A DNA stretch of 64,000 bases, taken from contig NC_067285.1 in NCBI RefSeq assembly GCF_020740795.1, positions 115,259,008 through 115,323,007 on the forward strand, given 5' to 3'. Source of the stretch: Apus apus (lineage: Eukaryota > Chordata > Aves > Apodiformes > Apodidae). How positions within the stretch are numbered: the first letter of the stretch is position 1; each line of letters begins with the position of its first letter. Made by a program: the position numbers and the translations under genes. Of the stretch, positions 40,791-53,000 are shown in pieces. The notes under the pieces are model-generated. The model was not told the DNA's origin. It saw only the letters and a program-made list of their open reading frames with translations, and did not search any database.

Positions 40791-42349
40791 GGGGCAGGAG
40801 CAGGACATGGCCCTGGGGTGCCCACGGGGACCCCTGCTCAGCACTGTGCATGGAGGGAAGTGGTGTGCCAGGGTCAAGGGGTCCCACCAGCCCCAGCTGC
40901 TGCCCCCTCCCAGAACCCCCTCCCTGTTCCAAGGCCTCCATATGGGCCTGGGCCAAACTCCAGCCAAATGGGCCCGGGGAGGGGGGGGGTTTGCATTTCA
41001 AAGCCTTGGTTGGAGCAAACGCTGTGGCCCCCCCGCCGGGCTGTCACCGGCCCGCGCCCCCTGACCCCGGCCCAGCAGTGCTGCTGGGGACAGTCCTGTC
41101 CCCTTCCCTAGGGCTGGTGCAGACAATTCCCCCCCCCCCCCAGCTGTTGCCTGCACCCACCACGCTGCAGGGTTGGGAGGTGGGGACCTGCTGGTGAGGG
41201 GGCTGAGCCTGGTGGCTCCATGCTGGGACCCCCACAGGGATCCGGGTCTCTCCAGGGTTGACCCAAGGCTTGGAGAGGGGCTGTGGGGGGATGGGGGGGA
41301 CGACAGGGTGAGGTGGTGCAAACCGCTGTGGGGCAGGGGGCTGTTTCGGGGGGAGGGAGCAGGAAGCAGCCAGTAGCCCTGTCCCACCAGTGCCGTTTCC
41401 TTTCCTGCGCCGCAAATAGCTGGGACAGGGAGACCAGCGGGGGCGGCGGGAGCTGCAGCCGTGCGGGGTGGGGGGTGCCAAGGTGTGCCTTTCTGAGGCC
41501 CCCAGCAGGCATGGCACAGGGAGTGGGGGTTGCCAGAGACTCCCACCCGCTCTCGGTGGGAGCAGGCAGAGAGCAGGGTGGGGGGCTCCAGCCGTGGTCT
41601 GCAAGGTGCTGGCGTCTTGGACACCCCCACCCCTGTCCCCTCGATGTCCCCAGGAGCCCCGGGGGGGGCTCAGCCAGCGCGGGGGAGTGGTCGTGGGGCC
41701 AGAGGATCCATGGTGCAGCCATGAGGATTCAATTAGGGCTTGGGGGGCTCGGCCCGCGCAGCGAGGAAATGGCTCGTCTGGGCCGCTGACAGCCCGACCC
41801 CCCCAAGATGAACGACCGACCCCCGGATCACAGCTCCGCACCTGAGCGAGGATCAGCGCCGGGGCGGCCGCGGGGGGCGCACTGGGACCCCCACTCCTGT
41901 GCTTGGACAGGCTGTTGAGAGGCTGTCCTGGGTGACCCAAGGGGAGGGGGTGTGTGGCGCTGGGGGGGTTACATCTCGGGAGTGGCACCACCAGGTGGTG
42001 GGTGGGCACCCACGGGGTGACACGGGGGACATGGGGGCTGCAGCAGCACAGTCCTCTGGCACACGGTGCCCCACAGCCCCCCTGGTGCCCCATGGCTCTC
42101 CTGGTGCCCCACGGCCCAGCACACTGTGCAGCGCTGTCCCCATCTGTGGGGCTGGAGTGGGTACAGGGCAGGCTGGAGGCTCCACCCTGGTGCCTCTCCA
42201 GGCTGCATCAGGATGGGGGCACCCCGGGGGTCCCACTGTGCTCAGCGAGGGGCCGGGTGCTGCTGCCCTGCGGGAGGGGCAGCTCATCCCGCAGGACGCG
42301 GGGGGGGGGGTCCATACATGGTTGGGGCTGGGGGATCGTGGGCCGCGCG

Positions 42350-42435
42350 GGTCAGCGCTGTCATTAACCCCGCTGAGGCAGCCGGGCCGCGCGCCCCGAG
42401 GTTAATTAAAAAGAAAAGTGCAACGAAACGCGGCG
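42350..42435. promoter_or_regulatory. Candidate enhancer island
   Basis: CTGTCATTAACCCCG and GAGGTTAATTAAAAAG in an otherwise GC-rich region; the second contains a TTAATTAA palindrome. Confidence 0.35.
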
Positions 42436-43564
42436 GCGGCAGCGGAGGGGGGGGGTCGGGGGTGGGGGGGGCAGCGGGCACGGTGCTGCTGGGGCTGTTG
42501 GTGGCGCTGCCGGCGCGGGCTGTCACCGGGGTGTGGGTGACACCAGGGTGTCCCCGTCCCTCGCGTTCCCGGGGGTCTGGCGCTGGAGCCGGGGGTCCCG
42601 CTGTCCTGTCAGGGAGGATGGCGAGGGCTGTGCCAGGCTGTGCCGCGTGGCAGGGCCAGGCGGGAGGAAGAAGAGCCGTCGCAGAGGAAGCCCCATCCTT
42701 CCTCCTCCTCCCAGCCCATCCCGGCTCTATTCTTAGCCCTGGTTTGTCCGGCATCCTCCCTGCCCAGCCAGGGTCTTGGGGGGATAGAGTGGGGGGACCC
42801 CATGGTGGGGGGATTCCATCTCTTCCTGGGCCCCCACACACCACCGTGACTCTGGACCTGGCAGCTGCACCTTGCTGGCTGCCCCACAGCACCCCTGCCC
42901 CCAAACCCCCAGCCCTCGGCCCCTCCATCCCCACAGCATGCCGTGGCACAGCCTTTCATCCCACATGCCCGATCAGAATCGGGGCCATCCTGTCCACCAG
43001 TCTCAGCCATGACAACTCCTGCATTGCCCACTGTCCCCAGGCCTGTCCCTGTCCTGGAGGACTTTTTCCCCTGGGACTGGGAATGTGGGGAGAAGAACGA
43101 GCCCCTGAGGTGGTGCTGGGGAGGGGTGCGCTGCCCCTCTTAATGTGGGGAGAGGGGATGGCAGCCATTCCATAACAGGGACCCTGGTGATGGTGTCACT
43201 CCCTGCACTGGGACGCTGGGGACTCTGCCTGTCCCTGTCCCAGGACCTGTCCCTGTGGGAACAGGGTAGTACTGGGGTTGGGACCGAGGTGGTACCCCCG
43301 GCTGGGGCAGGGGCTCTGCAGGTGCCCACCCCATGGTGGCCTGGCTGGCCACGGGGGTCCGTGGTAACCCCCGTGTGGCGGAGCCGTCGCCGGGCCACGG
43401 CAGGGTCAGCGCCGCATTCCTGCTCCCGGCGGGGCGATCCGGTTACTGGCCAGCCCAGCCGCCGGCCCCACGATTAATCTTCCCGGGTGCTCTTTGGAAT
43501 TTGCCGCACAAGGCCCCGCGGGGTGTGGGGGTCCGGCCGGCAGCAGGGCGGGGTGGCAGGCAGG

Positions 43565-43790
43565 GGACTGGGATGGGGCTGAGGCTGGGAATGAGGATGA
43601 AGATGGGGATGAGGACAGGGACAGGGTTGGGGACAGGGACAAGGATAAGCATGAGGATGGGAATGAGACTGAGGATGGGGATGAGGGTGTGGATGGGGAC
43701 AGTGATCAGGGTGGAGATGAGGATGGGGATGAGGATGAAGATGGGGATTGGGATGGGGGTGAGGGTGGGGATGGAGCCGCCCCCCGTTCA
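43565..43790. repeat. GATGGG/GATGAG hexanucleotide-type repeat
   Basis: Dozens of 6-base words GATGGG, GATGAG, GACAGG in tandem. Confidence 0.95.
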
Positions 43791-43899
43791 GCCCACCAGG
43801 AGCACCCCTCTCCCGCTCCAGGGCCCCTCCCTGCCCCCCAGCCCCGGCACCACGGCGGGTGCTGCTGAGCTGCCGGCAGAGCCTCGGGGCGGGGGCGCG

Positions 43900-43985
43900 G
43901 TGCCGATCCCATGCAATTACACGCCAGACGGAGACGCGGCGTTTCAATAACCCACCAATTGATTTAGGGAGAGTGGGATTGGGCG
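43900..43985. promoter_or_regulatory. Candidate enhancer island
   Basis: TGCAATTACACG, TTTCAATAACCCACCAATTG and GATTTAGGGAGAG within 80 bases. A smaller patch CACGATTAATCTTCC lies at about 43468. Confidence 0.4.
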
Positions 43986-45169
43986 GGCGGCAGCCTCGGC
44001 AAAATGAGCCCTGGCTGCTGGGAACCAGGCTCCAGGGACACCCCGCTGGCCTCTGCCCACCCCGGAGCCCCAGCTGGCACCCCCAGGCCCCGAGCACATG
44101 GCTGGGAGTTCCAGGGTTGTGGCACAGCCCAGCAGAGCCACAGCTGGATGGGGAAAGGGTGTTCAGGGGCTGCCAGGCCCCGGCACACGCTGACATCAGA
44201 ACACCAGGAAGGGCATCAGTGCTGGTGCCACTCAGCCCGGTGTGTGCCTGGTGCAGCTGAGACCCCGCGCTGGAGGATGAACCCAGTGATGCTCTGGTGG
44301 GGCTGGGGGTGTCAGGGTATGGTCCTGACACCCCCACCCACAGGTGGGTGCTGCTGGCCAGAAGAGGGAATGCGGGGACTCCAGCCATGCCCCTGCCCAC
44401 AGCACGGAGGAGATCAGGCCGGGAGCGCCGTCCTGCTGGGCATGGAGCCGCCAGCTCCGCTGGGACCCAGGGCTTCCTGCGAGGAAGGTGGGACAGGGAG
44501 AGGAAGACAATAAAACCCAGGAAATGCTTTGAATAGAGAAGGTACCGGCTGTGCTGAGCCCGCACCGCCGGCGCTGAGCCCGGCCGGAAGCCTCGGGGCG
44601 CTGGGGTGACTGGGCAGGGACCGGGGCAGCACGGACCCTCCAGCCTGGGCAGTACCACACCGGGCACTGGGCTGGGCTGAGCCCTCGCTGGCAGGCAGGG
44701 TTTCCAATCCTGCTGTGATTTTCCTCAAAAGCCTCACCCGGGTTCCTGTCCATTCAACCATGGCCAGTTTAACTGCCAGGGCATCCATGGGAAGCGGGAG
44801 AGGGACCCGTTGGTGTTGCTGGTCCCTGTGGCACTGCAGCCGTGCCCGTGGCACTTTCCCTGGGGAGAATGAGGCCGGTTGGAGCCCTGGGCACTGGCCA
44901 CCGTCCTGCCCTGGGGGTCCCTGCGCCGACCCGGCAGCACCAGCAGCCCCTGGTGACCATGGCTGGGGTTGGTGGCCTTGCCGGGGCAGTGGGTGCTCAG
45001 CTGGCCACGCTGCTCTGAGCCTTCCAGCCCAGAGTGATTTATGGCCGGGGAAGCTGCGGCGCAGACGGATCAGGCCATAAAACCGGGGCAGGAAGTCGCC
45101 CAACTTCAAAGGCCGCGTGGGGCTGTGGCAGCAACAATAGCCGGGATGGGGAGCACTGCACCACGGCAC

Positions 45170-45330
45170 CCTCACCAGGGCACCCACACCATGGTGCCAC
45201 ACCAGGGCACCCTCACCAGGGCACCCACACCATGGTACCCACACCACAGCACCCTCACCAGGGCACCCACACCACGGCACCCTCACCAGGGCACCCATGC
45301 CTTGGTACCCACACCATGACACCAAGGCTG
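45170..45330. repeat. Minisatellite, about 28-bp unit (CACCCTCACCAGGGCACCC-ACACCATGGT)
   Basis: About five to six imperfect copies with internal 14-base subrepeats; CA/CCA rich. Confidence 0.85.
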
Positions 45331-46224
45331 CAGCACCAGCACCATGGCACGAACACCATGGCTCCCATGTTGTTTTGGTCCTGTGGACCCGGCTGGATCA
45401 CCATGTGTGCATCCCACATGTGCATCCCATGGAGACCCCATGAGCACATCCCCTGCACATCCCATGTACCCTGTGCCTGCAGCCGGTGTGTGTGACCCAG
45501 GTCCTGCTGCAGGCCTCGATCCTCCTCTGTGGTGGTCTCAGGCACGTGGCCAGTGGTCCATGCCAGGGTGGTGGTCCCACGGTGTGCAACCCCCCGCCGG
45601 GTCCAGAGGCACGCAGGAAGGCGGGGAGGGGGGGGGGAGGGCGGGCCTCGCAGACAAAGAGCCGGAGGAAGCACCGGCAGCCAAGATAAACCGGGAAAGG
45701 TGAGGGGGAGCCCTGCTGCCCCGCTCCCACGGCCCCGCCGCGCCAGGGTGGGCTGGAGGAGCCCGGCCCCGGCGCCCTCTTTGCCGGGGGGCACCCGCCC
45801 TGTCGCCACACAGCACCTGGAGGATACCAGAAATGGGCTTGGGGGGTGCCAGGGCTGGGTGGTGGGGCTGTTCCCATGGGCAACACACCGGGGTTCCAGC
45901 CCCGCTTGCTGCAGGGGGTGTCGGGGTCCTGGGGGCTGCTGGTGGCACCAGGTGTGCACCACGTTCCCAGCCCCTCGGCTGCATCCTCCGGGCTTGAGGC
46001 TGGACCCACCATGCCCCCTCATCCGCAGGAAGGTGCTCCCCCCGCACACTCCCCCCCACCCCAGTTCCCACGCTGCTGGGGCATCCCGGTGCCAGCTCCA
46101 GTGCCCACATCCGCGGGAAGGCGGCAGGAAGCCGGGTCCTGGCGGGGCCGGTGGGTGCCGGGGGGTGTGTGGGGGTGTTGGGGGGGGGGGATGCATGGCA
46201 CAGCATGCCAGCCCGCCAGCCCCG

Positions 46225-46360
46225 CGCGGCGTCGTTTAAAGACGATCAGGCGGTGACAGGAATTAAATTGTGTTTTGATTTTCTCATTAGCCTAATCTCC
46301 AGCGCGCCTCGTTACGGGGTAATTTCCCCGTGCCGACGTGACAGCTCATTCCCACCATGA
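46225..46360. promoter_or_regulatory. Candidate enhancer island
   Basis: A 135-base AT-rich patch: GTTTAAAGACGATCAGG, GGTGACAGGAATTAAATTG, GATTTTCTCATTAGCC and TAATCTCC. It sits directly before the perfect inverted repeat at 46376. Confidence 0.45.
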
Positions 46361-46375
46361 CAGCCAGATGCCAGC

Positions 46376-46465
46376 GGGCCCGTGCCACGCGCCGCCGGTC
46401 ACCGGGGTGCCCGGCAGGGACGGTAGACCCGCACCCCGGTGACCGGCGGCGCGTGGCACGGGCCC
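46376..46465. repeat. Perfect 35-bp inverted repeat with 20-base spacer
   Basis: Left arm 46376-46410 (starts GGGCCCGTGCCACGCGCC) and right arm 46431-46465 are exact reverse complements over 35 bases; the spacer 46411-46430 is CCGGCAGGGACGGTAGACCC. Pairing stops sharply at both ends. The sequence can form a very stable cruciform or RNA hairpin. No gene overlaps it. Confidence 0.97.
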
Positions 46466-48014
46466 CGGTGTGTGCCCATGGGGTGGGCTGCAGCGTGGGA
46501 AGGGGTTCGGTGGCACCATCCAGGCCCTGGCACGTGTGTCCCCGCGGTCCCCATCCATCCGTGCCCCGCGGCGCGGGGCTGGCAGGTCCCGCTGTGCCAC
46601 GGGCTGGCAGCCGAGCGGGGCCCCGCCGTGCCGGGCGGCAAGTGCGGTGCTGCCGTGCCGGGGAGGGAGCCAGGAGGAGGAGGAGGGGGTGGTGCTGAGG
46701 GGCCCGTGCCGGGGTATGTGGGGGGTGTCCCGGCTCCGGCCCCACGCACAGGTCCCCGGTGCTGCCCCGCTGGCCCCGGCCGTGGGGTGTGGAAGCGGTG
46801 GCAGGCGCCGGTGGCTCATTTGTCTCTGTCAGGAGCTGGCGGGGAGACGGTGCCGGCGGAGCGTGGAGGGGACGGTGTGGCCGGGGGTGTGCTCAGTACT
46901 GCTCCACGGCCCTGCTTGCCTGTGACATGGACGGTGCCAGCACCACACGCAGGCTGATGTCTGGGCAACATCAGGGGGCTGGACCCTGTGCCCACCCGTG
47001 GAACGAGGCAGGGGCTGGGAGCTGAGCTAATCCCCTCCGTACCCACTCCACCCCCCCGCTACTGCCTGCCTGGGGGACCTGTCTGTACCGTCAGGGCCCT
47101 GGTAAGGCCGAAGCATCCCCACGGCAAGGCTGGAGCATTCCCATGGCAGCAGTACCTTGCCCTGGCATCACCTCACATGTCTGAGGTCCCTTCATCCCCC
47201 CCGTCCAGGCCCTTTGCCAGCCCTGGGACCCTTGGGGCTTGGCTTACCACTAACCCGGGTTTGGAGCTGGGCCCTCACTGGGGACGTTGGGATGGTGAGC
47301 CCTGGGGGTCCGCACACAGCCAAGTAGCTCCCAAGTGTCCTGGCCCCTCAGCTGTGGGCTGTGCTGTGACCAGCCATGCCCAGATGACCCTGGGCAGGGG
47401 TGTGCGGCCCCCGCTGCCCCCCAGGCCAGCAACGGGGACAACGGAAGGGAATGGGGGTCTCAGGTTTCCCTCTCTGCCGGGCTGGAGCCTCGGGCCATTA
47501 GCCCCTTCGAAGCATGACAGGGGGGTGGGATATCAAAGCGCATTCACCCCTCACTAACCAGCGTGACCGTGGCTGCAGCCGCCCCCGCCAACCCCACGGC
47601 AGGGCTAGGGGTGCAGGACCCCCTCCTGGCACCTGTCCTGCCCCGCTGCTCCCCAGGGGGGTGCCATGGCCGGGGAATGGGAACCGGGGCTCCCTGCACC
47701 CCCAACACCATTCTGCACCCCCGGGCTCCCTCTGTACTCCCCGACTCCTCCTGCATCCCCAGAAGGTTGGTCCTGCCCCTCCGAGCTCCCCCTGCCCTCC
47801 TGTGCCTCCCTGAAGCCTCCGATGCCCCCCGAACATCCCTCTCCCCTCACTTCCTGCACTCTGGGGCTGCCCCACACCCCCACTTGCCCCCAGCCCCCGC
47901 TGGGCCCCAGTACCCCCGCGGAGATGGGGGTCGGTGGAGTCCCCGGTTCTGGCGGGTGATGGGGCCAGACTGCGGGCAGGGGTCTGCTGGCACCGACCCC
48001 CGCCCTCGCTGCCG

Positions 48015-48085
48015 TCCCGGCGGGGGCTCATTTACCAACGTCAGCACCGCAGTTGGTTTGAATTAGGCTCTGATAAGTGAGGGGG
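48015..48085. promoter_or_regulatory. Candidate enhancer island
   Basis: CTCATTTACCAACGTCAG, GGTTTGAATTAGGC and CTGATAAGTGAG (GATA core) within 70 bases. Confidence 0.35.
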
Positions 48086-49299
48086 GCGCGGGGCTGGGGG
48101 GGCCCGGGGGGGGTCCCGGCCTCACTCCCGCTTCCTGCTCTGCGTCTGGAACCGGCTGCCAGAGCCGCTGCTGAAAGACACGGGGGCGGCCCCCGCCTCG
48201 CCACCCCGCCCCCCGGCCCGCCGTCCGTCTCTGTCCACCCACAGCTCCCACGGCCACGCTGGAACCGCGCTGGGACCCCCGTCCCGCACCCCTACCCCGC
48301 ATCCCTCCTGCCCCGGCTGTCCCGGGGGGCGCGGGTGGGTGCCGGGGGGGCGGGCGGGGCGGGATGGAGCCTCTTGAGGCGGGATGCAGCGATGCTGCGA
48401 CCGGCCCGGCTCTGCCGGGGGGATCGATGGCCCCGGGGGGCTTTTGTGGGGTCGGGGGACACAGTGTCCCCCGCTCCCTCCCCAGTCTGGCAGGACACGG
48501 ACCCCGTCCCGGGAGGAGCGGCGCAGCGCCCTCCTCCCCCCCTCGCTGACCCGGACCCCTGCCCGCGTTTCACCACGTACTTAGCGGGGTTTTGGGCACG
48601 GGGGGGCCGCGGCCGCCCCCGAGTGAGGGATGGCCGACAGCTGGGCCGGGGAGAGGGGCCGGTAACCGGATCCTCCGGCGGCCGCTCGGGGGGTCCTGGG
48701 CGCGGGGTCAGCCTCGGTGCGGGGCTGGGGGTGAGGGACCGGCCAAGGCCCGTGTCCCCCTGGGCTGGGGACCCCCGCTGAGGGGTGCTGGGCACGGGGA
48801 GCCTGGAGGGGTCTGTGCTACGTCCACCGAGGCCAGCGGGTCCCGCGGTGCTCCGTACCCCCCTGCCCGCCCCGGGATGGGACACGGGCCTCGGGGGGCT
48901 CCGGTGGGAGCGGGGGAGTCGCGGGGGGCGGCCCCGGTGACGGCGGCAGCCGCGCAGAACGGCCAGGTACCGGCACCGCTATGCCAGGGGACACGGAGCG
49001 GGGCTGGGGGTCCCCTGCAGCACCAGGGACACAGGGACATCCCGTGTCACCCCCCCGATGGCGCCCAGCGCCCCGTCCCCGATCCCTGAGCTACGGCCCC
49101 TCGGAGCCGCGTGCCTGGGGGAGGAGGTTGGGATCCGGCACCTGTTCCCCCGCTCGGAATGGGGGACACAGCCCCGGGCGGGGGGAACGCGGCCCCAGCT
49201 CGTCACGGGGGGGGGGGACCCCCGCACCGGGGGAGCCCCGCACAGGCAGCTGGGCCGGGGGCTGCCGCACGCCCCCCCCTCCGCGCTCCGGCGGGGGCC

Positions 49300-49455
49300 C
49301 AGATGGCTGCGATATTGTCCCCACAATAGCGGGCTAATTAGGCAAGCGCTGGGGAGCTGGGGGGGGGGGCCGCCCCGCGTGTGTGTGTGCCCCCCCCCCC
49401 CGGCTCAGACAATCAAAGGGCCCATGACTTTATTACGGTTCATTATACTCGGGCG
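49300..49455. promoter_or_regulatory. Candidate enhancer island with TCF/LEF-type site
   Basis: GGCTGCGATATTGTCCCC, GGGCTAATTAGGCAAGC, then AATCAAAGG (49411-49419, TCF/LEF consensus) followed by ACTTTATTACGG and TTCATTATACTC. A further GGTGATTAATCTGC lies near 49590. It is 0.5-0.65 kb downstream of the end of PCGF1. Confidence 0.45.
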
Positions 49456-49954
49456 GCGGGGGGGCGGGGGGGCTGCCTGAGACAGGGCCCTGATTTCCCC
49501 GTTGCCCCTCATTGGGATTCTGGCCCCGGCGGCGGCCGGGGGGGCCGGACGTGCGCGGGGGGGGCCGGGACGTGCGCCAGGCAGCCGTGACGGTGATTAA
49601 TCTGCTGAGCGCCCGCACAACTGCGCGCGGCCCGGGGGGGCTGCGAGCCCACCCCCCAGCACCGCGGGGAGCAGGGGAGAGGGCTGCACCCCCCCACACA
49701 GCCTGGCCTCCGCCCCCAGTGCACCCCACTGCCCAGCCCCCCTTCAAAGCTGCATCTGCTCCCCACCCCCCCAGTGTTACCAATACCCCCCCAGCCCAGT
49801 TGCTCCCCAGCACCAGTTTTCTGGGGAGGGATAGTGCTCCATCCCCCACCCCCCAAGCCGCAGTCCCAAAGGTTGTAGTGGTGAGGGGGGGCTCAGCAGG
49901 GCCCCCAGCCCAGCTCTCAAGGAGGGAGGAGGGACCCATGAGAGATTTTCTCAT

Positions 49955-49960
49955 TTTATT
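49955..49960 (-). terminator. PCGF1 polyadenylation signal
   Basis: TTTATT on the + strand, AATAAA on the PCGF1 strand, about 105 bases past the stop at 50063-50065. Confidence 0.9.
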
Positions 49961-50062
49961 CAAAAAATAAACTCGACCAAGGGGGGCATTAAGTTAGGGG
50001 GAGTGGGGTGGAGGGGCAGGAGAAGGGCTGCACTCTGGGGGGGCAGCGCCCACCCCCAGCCC

Positions 50063-53000
50063 CTACCTCCTCTTGTCCTTGATGCTGTAGTGCAGCAGGA
50101 GGGGTGCAGGCTGCAAGGCAAGGGGGGGTCAGGTGGCTGGTACCCCCACCCTGGGGCAGACACCCTGCACCCCCTACACAGGGGCAGACACCCCCATATT
50201 CCATACCCTGGGGCAGACATCCTACACCCATCACGCCAGGGTGGACACCCCCACAACCCCCACTCTGGGACAGACACCCCCGGACCCCCCCATCCTGGGG
50301 TAGACACACTGTGCCCCAGCGCAGAACCCCGGGAGGGGCAGGCAGGCCCCCTCCCCGCAGGACCAGCCCCAGGGGAGCCCCAGGGCCGTGCCATGAACTT
50401 GTCCAGCCCCTTCTGAGACCCGTCCCCCCGCCCCGACCCAGGGGGAGCCGTCACCGCTCCAGCGAGCAACATTAATCATCCTTGAGTCACTGATTCCCTG
50501 CTCTGCATCCCCTGCTCCCCCTCCTGAGCCCCCCAGCCCAGGATGGGGTCCCTGGGGTCAGGCCCCCCCGCAGTGGGGGGGTGCGATGCCCACCTTGCCG
50601 AACCAGCGTGAGAGCCAGAGCTGCTTCATGGTCATCTGGTCGGGCAGGGCCTCGTTGTTGAACAGGATCTGCACCTACCCAGTGGGAGGCTGCGTCAGTG
50701 GGGGCCCAGGACCCCCACCCGGGGCCCAGGACCCCCCTTGGGACCCCCACTCACGTGCTGCAGCGGCAGCTCCAGGCGGTGGCACAGGACCCTCCGCAGG
50801 TGCCGGATCTGCGCCCGCACAGAGCACCTCACGTACTTCTGCTGTGGGGGGAGCGCGGGTCAGGGGGGCGGGAGCCCCCAGCCCCACAGGACCCCTGGTG
50901 AGGCCCTGGCTCCCCCCTGCCCACCCTGCCTGGGACCCCACACACCAGCCAAGCCCAGGGCAAGGGCTGTGGGGCCAGGCTGTGGCAGAGCTGGGGGGGC
51001 TCAGAACCCAGGGAGGCGGCAGGGTGGGCGCAGGGACCCTCGCTCACCTGCAGCACGACCTTGCCCTTGTCCTTGCTGGAGCTGCGGGGGGAGAGAAGGG
51101 GGGGCCTTACAGTTCCAGCACAGGGAGGGGTGCTGTCCGCCAGACCCCCTCCCTAGGCACAGCCAGGATTGGAGGAGCCCCAGGCTGGCAGCCCCCCACC
51201 CGCCCGGCACACACATGTACCCAGCACCGGCTGGGGGGCACGGGGGGGGCACGGCTGGCAGCTGAGCTGCAGCCATCGATCCCATCACAGCCCCCAGAGC
51301 TGCTGCTGCTGGACTTCAGCGCTGGCAGCTGCGCAGCGCCGGCCCCGGCAGCCCCGGCCACCGGCAGCCCTGCGGCACGGGGCGGAGCTCCGGCGCTGGG
51401 AACCCCCCTCCCCGAGCCCCGGCGCTGCCGGACTCACCTCAGCTTCTCCAGGCAGAGCGAGACGTGCTCGTCGTAGCGGAAATAGTGGGCACGGGAGTGG
51501 TCGAAGGTGCTATAGGGGAGACCCAGGGGGTCGCCCCCAACCGTGTCTGGGAAAGGCAGGGAGGGGGGAGCAGTCAGTCAGCCCAGCCCTGCCTCGCCGG
51601 CACCCACCCGGCCGGCTCCCGGACACCCCCCGCCCCCCCAGCGTGCCCACCCTCGCTGCTGGGCTGTGTCACCCGGTCCAGGCCGCGGGACTGGTAGAAT
51701 TCCCGGATCCGCTTCTCTTCACCTGCAGGGGAGAGGCCGGCGCTGCTCAGCGACACCCCCGTGCCCCCCCCCAGCCCGTCCTGGTGGCCCCTGCAGGATC
51801 CCCGGGGGCTCCTGGTCCGTCCCACTGCTCTGGTCTCAGCTCGGTAAGGAAGCCAACCACCAGCAGCACAGACCCTTATTCCTCAGTGACCTGGGGGTCC
51901 CTACCAAGCCCCCACCACAGGCAGGGGGTCCCCATCCCTGTTCCCGCTGTCCCCCCACCTTCTTTGACCTTGGAAAAGACAAACCAGGGCCCTGCTGGGT
52001 GTTTGCTGTCCCCCCAGCCCCCTGCAGTGCCAGGTGCCCCACAGCAGGCTGACACTTCCAGAGGTGTCCCCAGTGTCCCCCCTGACCCTGTTATGAGTGA
52101 CAGCAGCTCATCGCCAGCCCCCCCATGGGTGCTGCCCCCCAGCTCCCAGTCCTGCCCGGCACATCCAGGGTTTGAGCACCCAGAGGGTCAAACACACCCA
52201 AAAAGTGTCCAGTTCTCCCCTGGGCCCTCCCCACATGGCTGGGCAGGACACCAGATCCTGGAGACACTCAGATGAGGAACACCAGCTCCTGGGGACACCA
52301 GGTGTGGGGACAGCAGCTCCTGGGGACACTCACTCTCCTGCAGGCCAGGCACCAGCTTGTAGACGATGTCCTGCATGACACGGTCCAGCTTGAGGTTGAG
52401 CAGGGGCTGTGTCTCATGGATCTTGGTGTTGCACATGGGGCAGTACTTGCTGGTCTGCAGGTACTTGACAATGCAGCTCTTGCAGACTGCGGCCAGAGGG
52501 AGGAGGTGTTGGGGGGGGCCGGGGTGGTGGCACGGCCCCACGTCCCCAGCACCCGCTGTGGGACAGCAGGACACATCCCCTCAGACCCCCAGGCAGGAGC
52601 CACGGACCCCCAGGGACTCACAGGTGTGCAGGCACTCGGTGATGGTGGTGGCGTCAATGAAGTACCCGGCGCACAGGCAGCACACGATGTGCTCGTTCAG
52701 CTCCTTCATCTTCACCTTCACCTCCTCCTGTGGAGACGCCCCACGGTCACCCAGGCCCTGCCCACCCAGGGACACCCTGCACTGCCTGGCCCTGCCACTC
52801 CCCACCCTTTGCCCTCTGCAACAGCCTCTGCCTGCCCCAGAGTTCCTGCCAGCCCCACAGCCCCCCTGCCAGCCCCATGCTCAGCGGGAGCCCCCAGGGA
52901 CACTGGAGCAGGTCCCCCAGGGACAAAGCAGCAGGGGAGAACAGGGGGCTGGGGTAGCTCCCAGCCCTGCACGGACAGAGCGACCCCCAGGAGCTCAGCA

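Larger units (their letters stand above)
37013..49954. other. LBX2-PCGF1 intergenic region, about 13 kb, no coding gene seen
   Basis: No protein family is recognisable in any frame; the long open frames are products of GC richness. The region is a GC-rich background (CpG-dense at 36840-37550, 43380-43560, 47900-49300) with short AT-richer islands containing TAAT, GATTA and ATTA cores, listed separately as candidate enhancers. No CR1 copy was recognised here, in contrast to the introns on the left. Remaining stretches (for example 38220-39830, 40400-42340, 44000-45030, 46470-48000) show only low-complexity GC-rich sequence. Confidence 0.7.

Noticed and set aside
41044-42093. 349-codon - strand open frame in the LBX2-PCGF1 spacer
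   Set aside because: Proline/serine-rich low-complexity translation with no recognisable domain; stop-poor because of GC content.
46376-46465. Inverted repeat as a conventional microRNA precursor
   Set aside because: Perfect 35-bp pairing without bulges and extreme GC content do not fit a normal animal pre-miRNA; kept as an unexplained inverted repeat.
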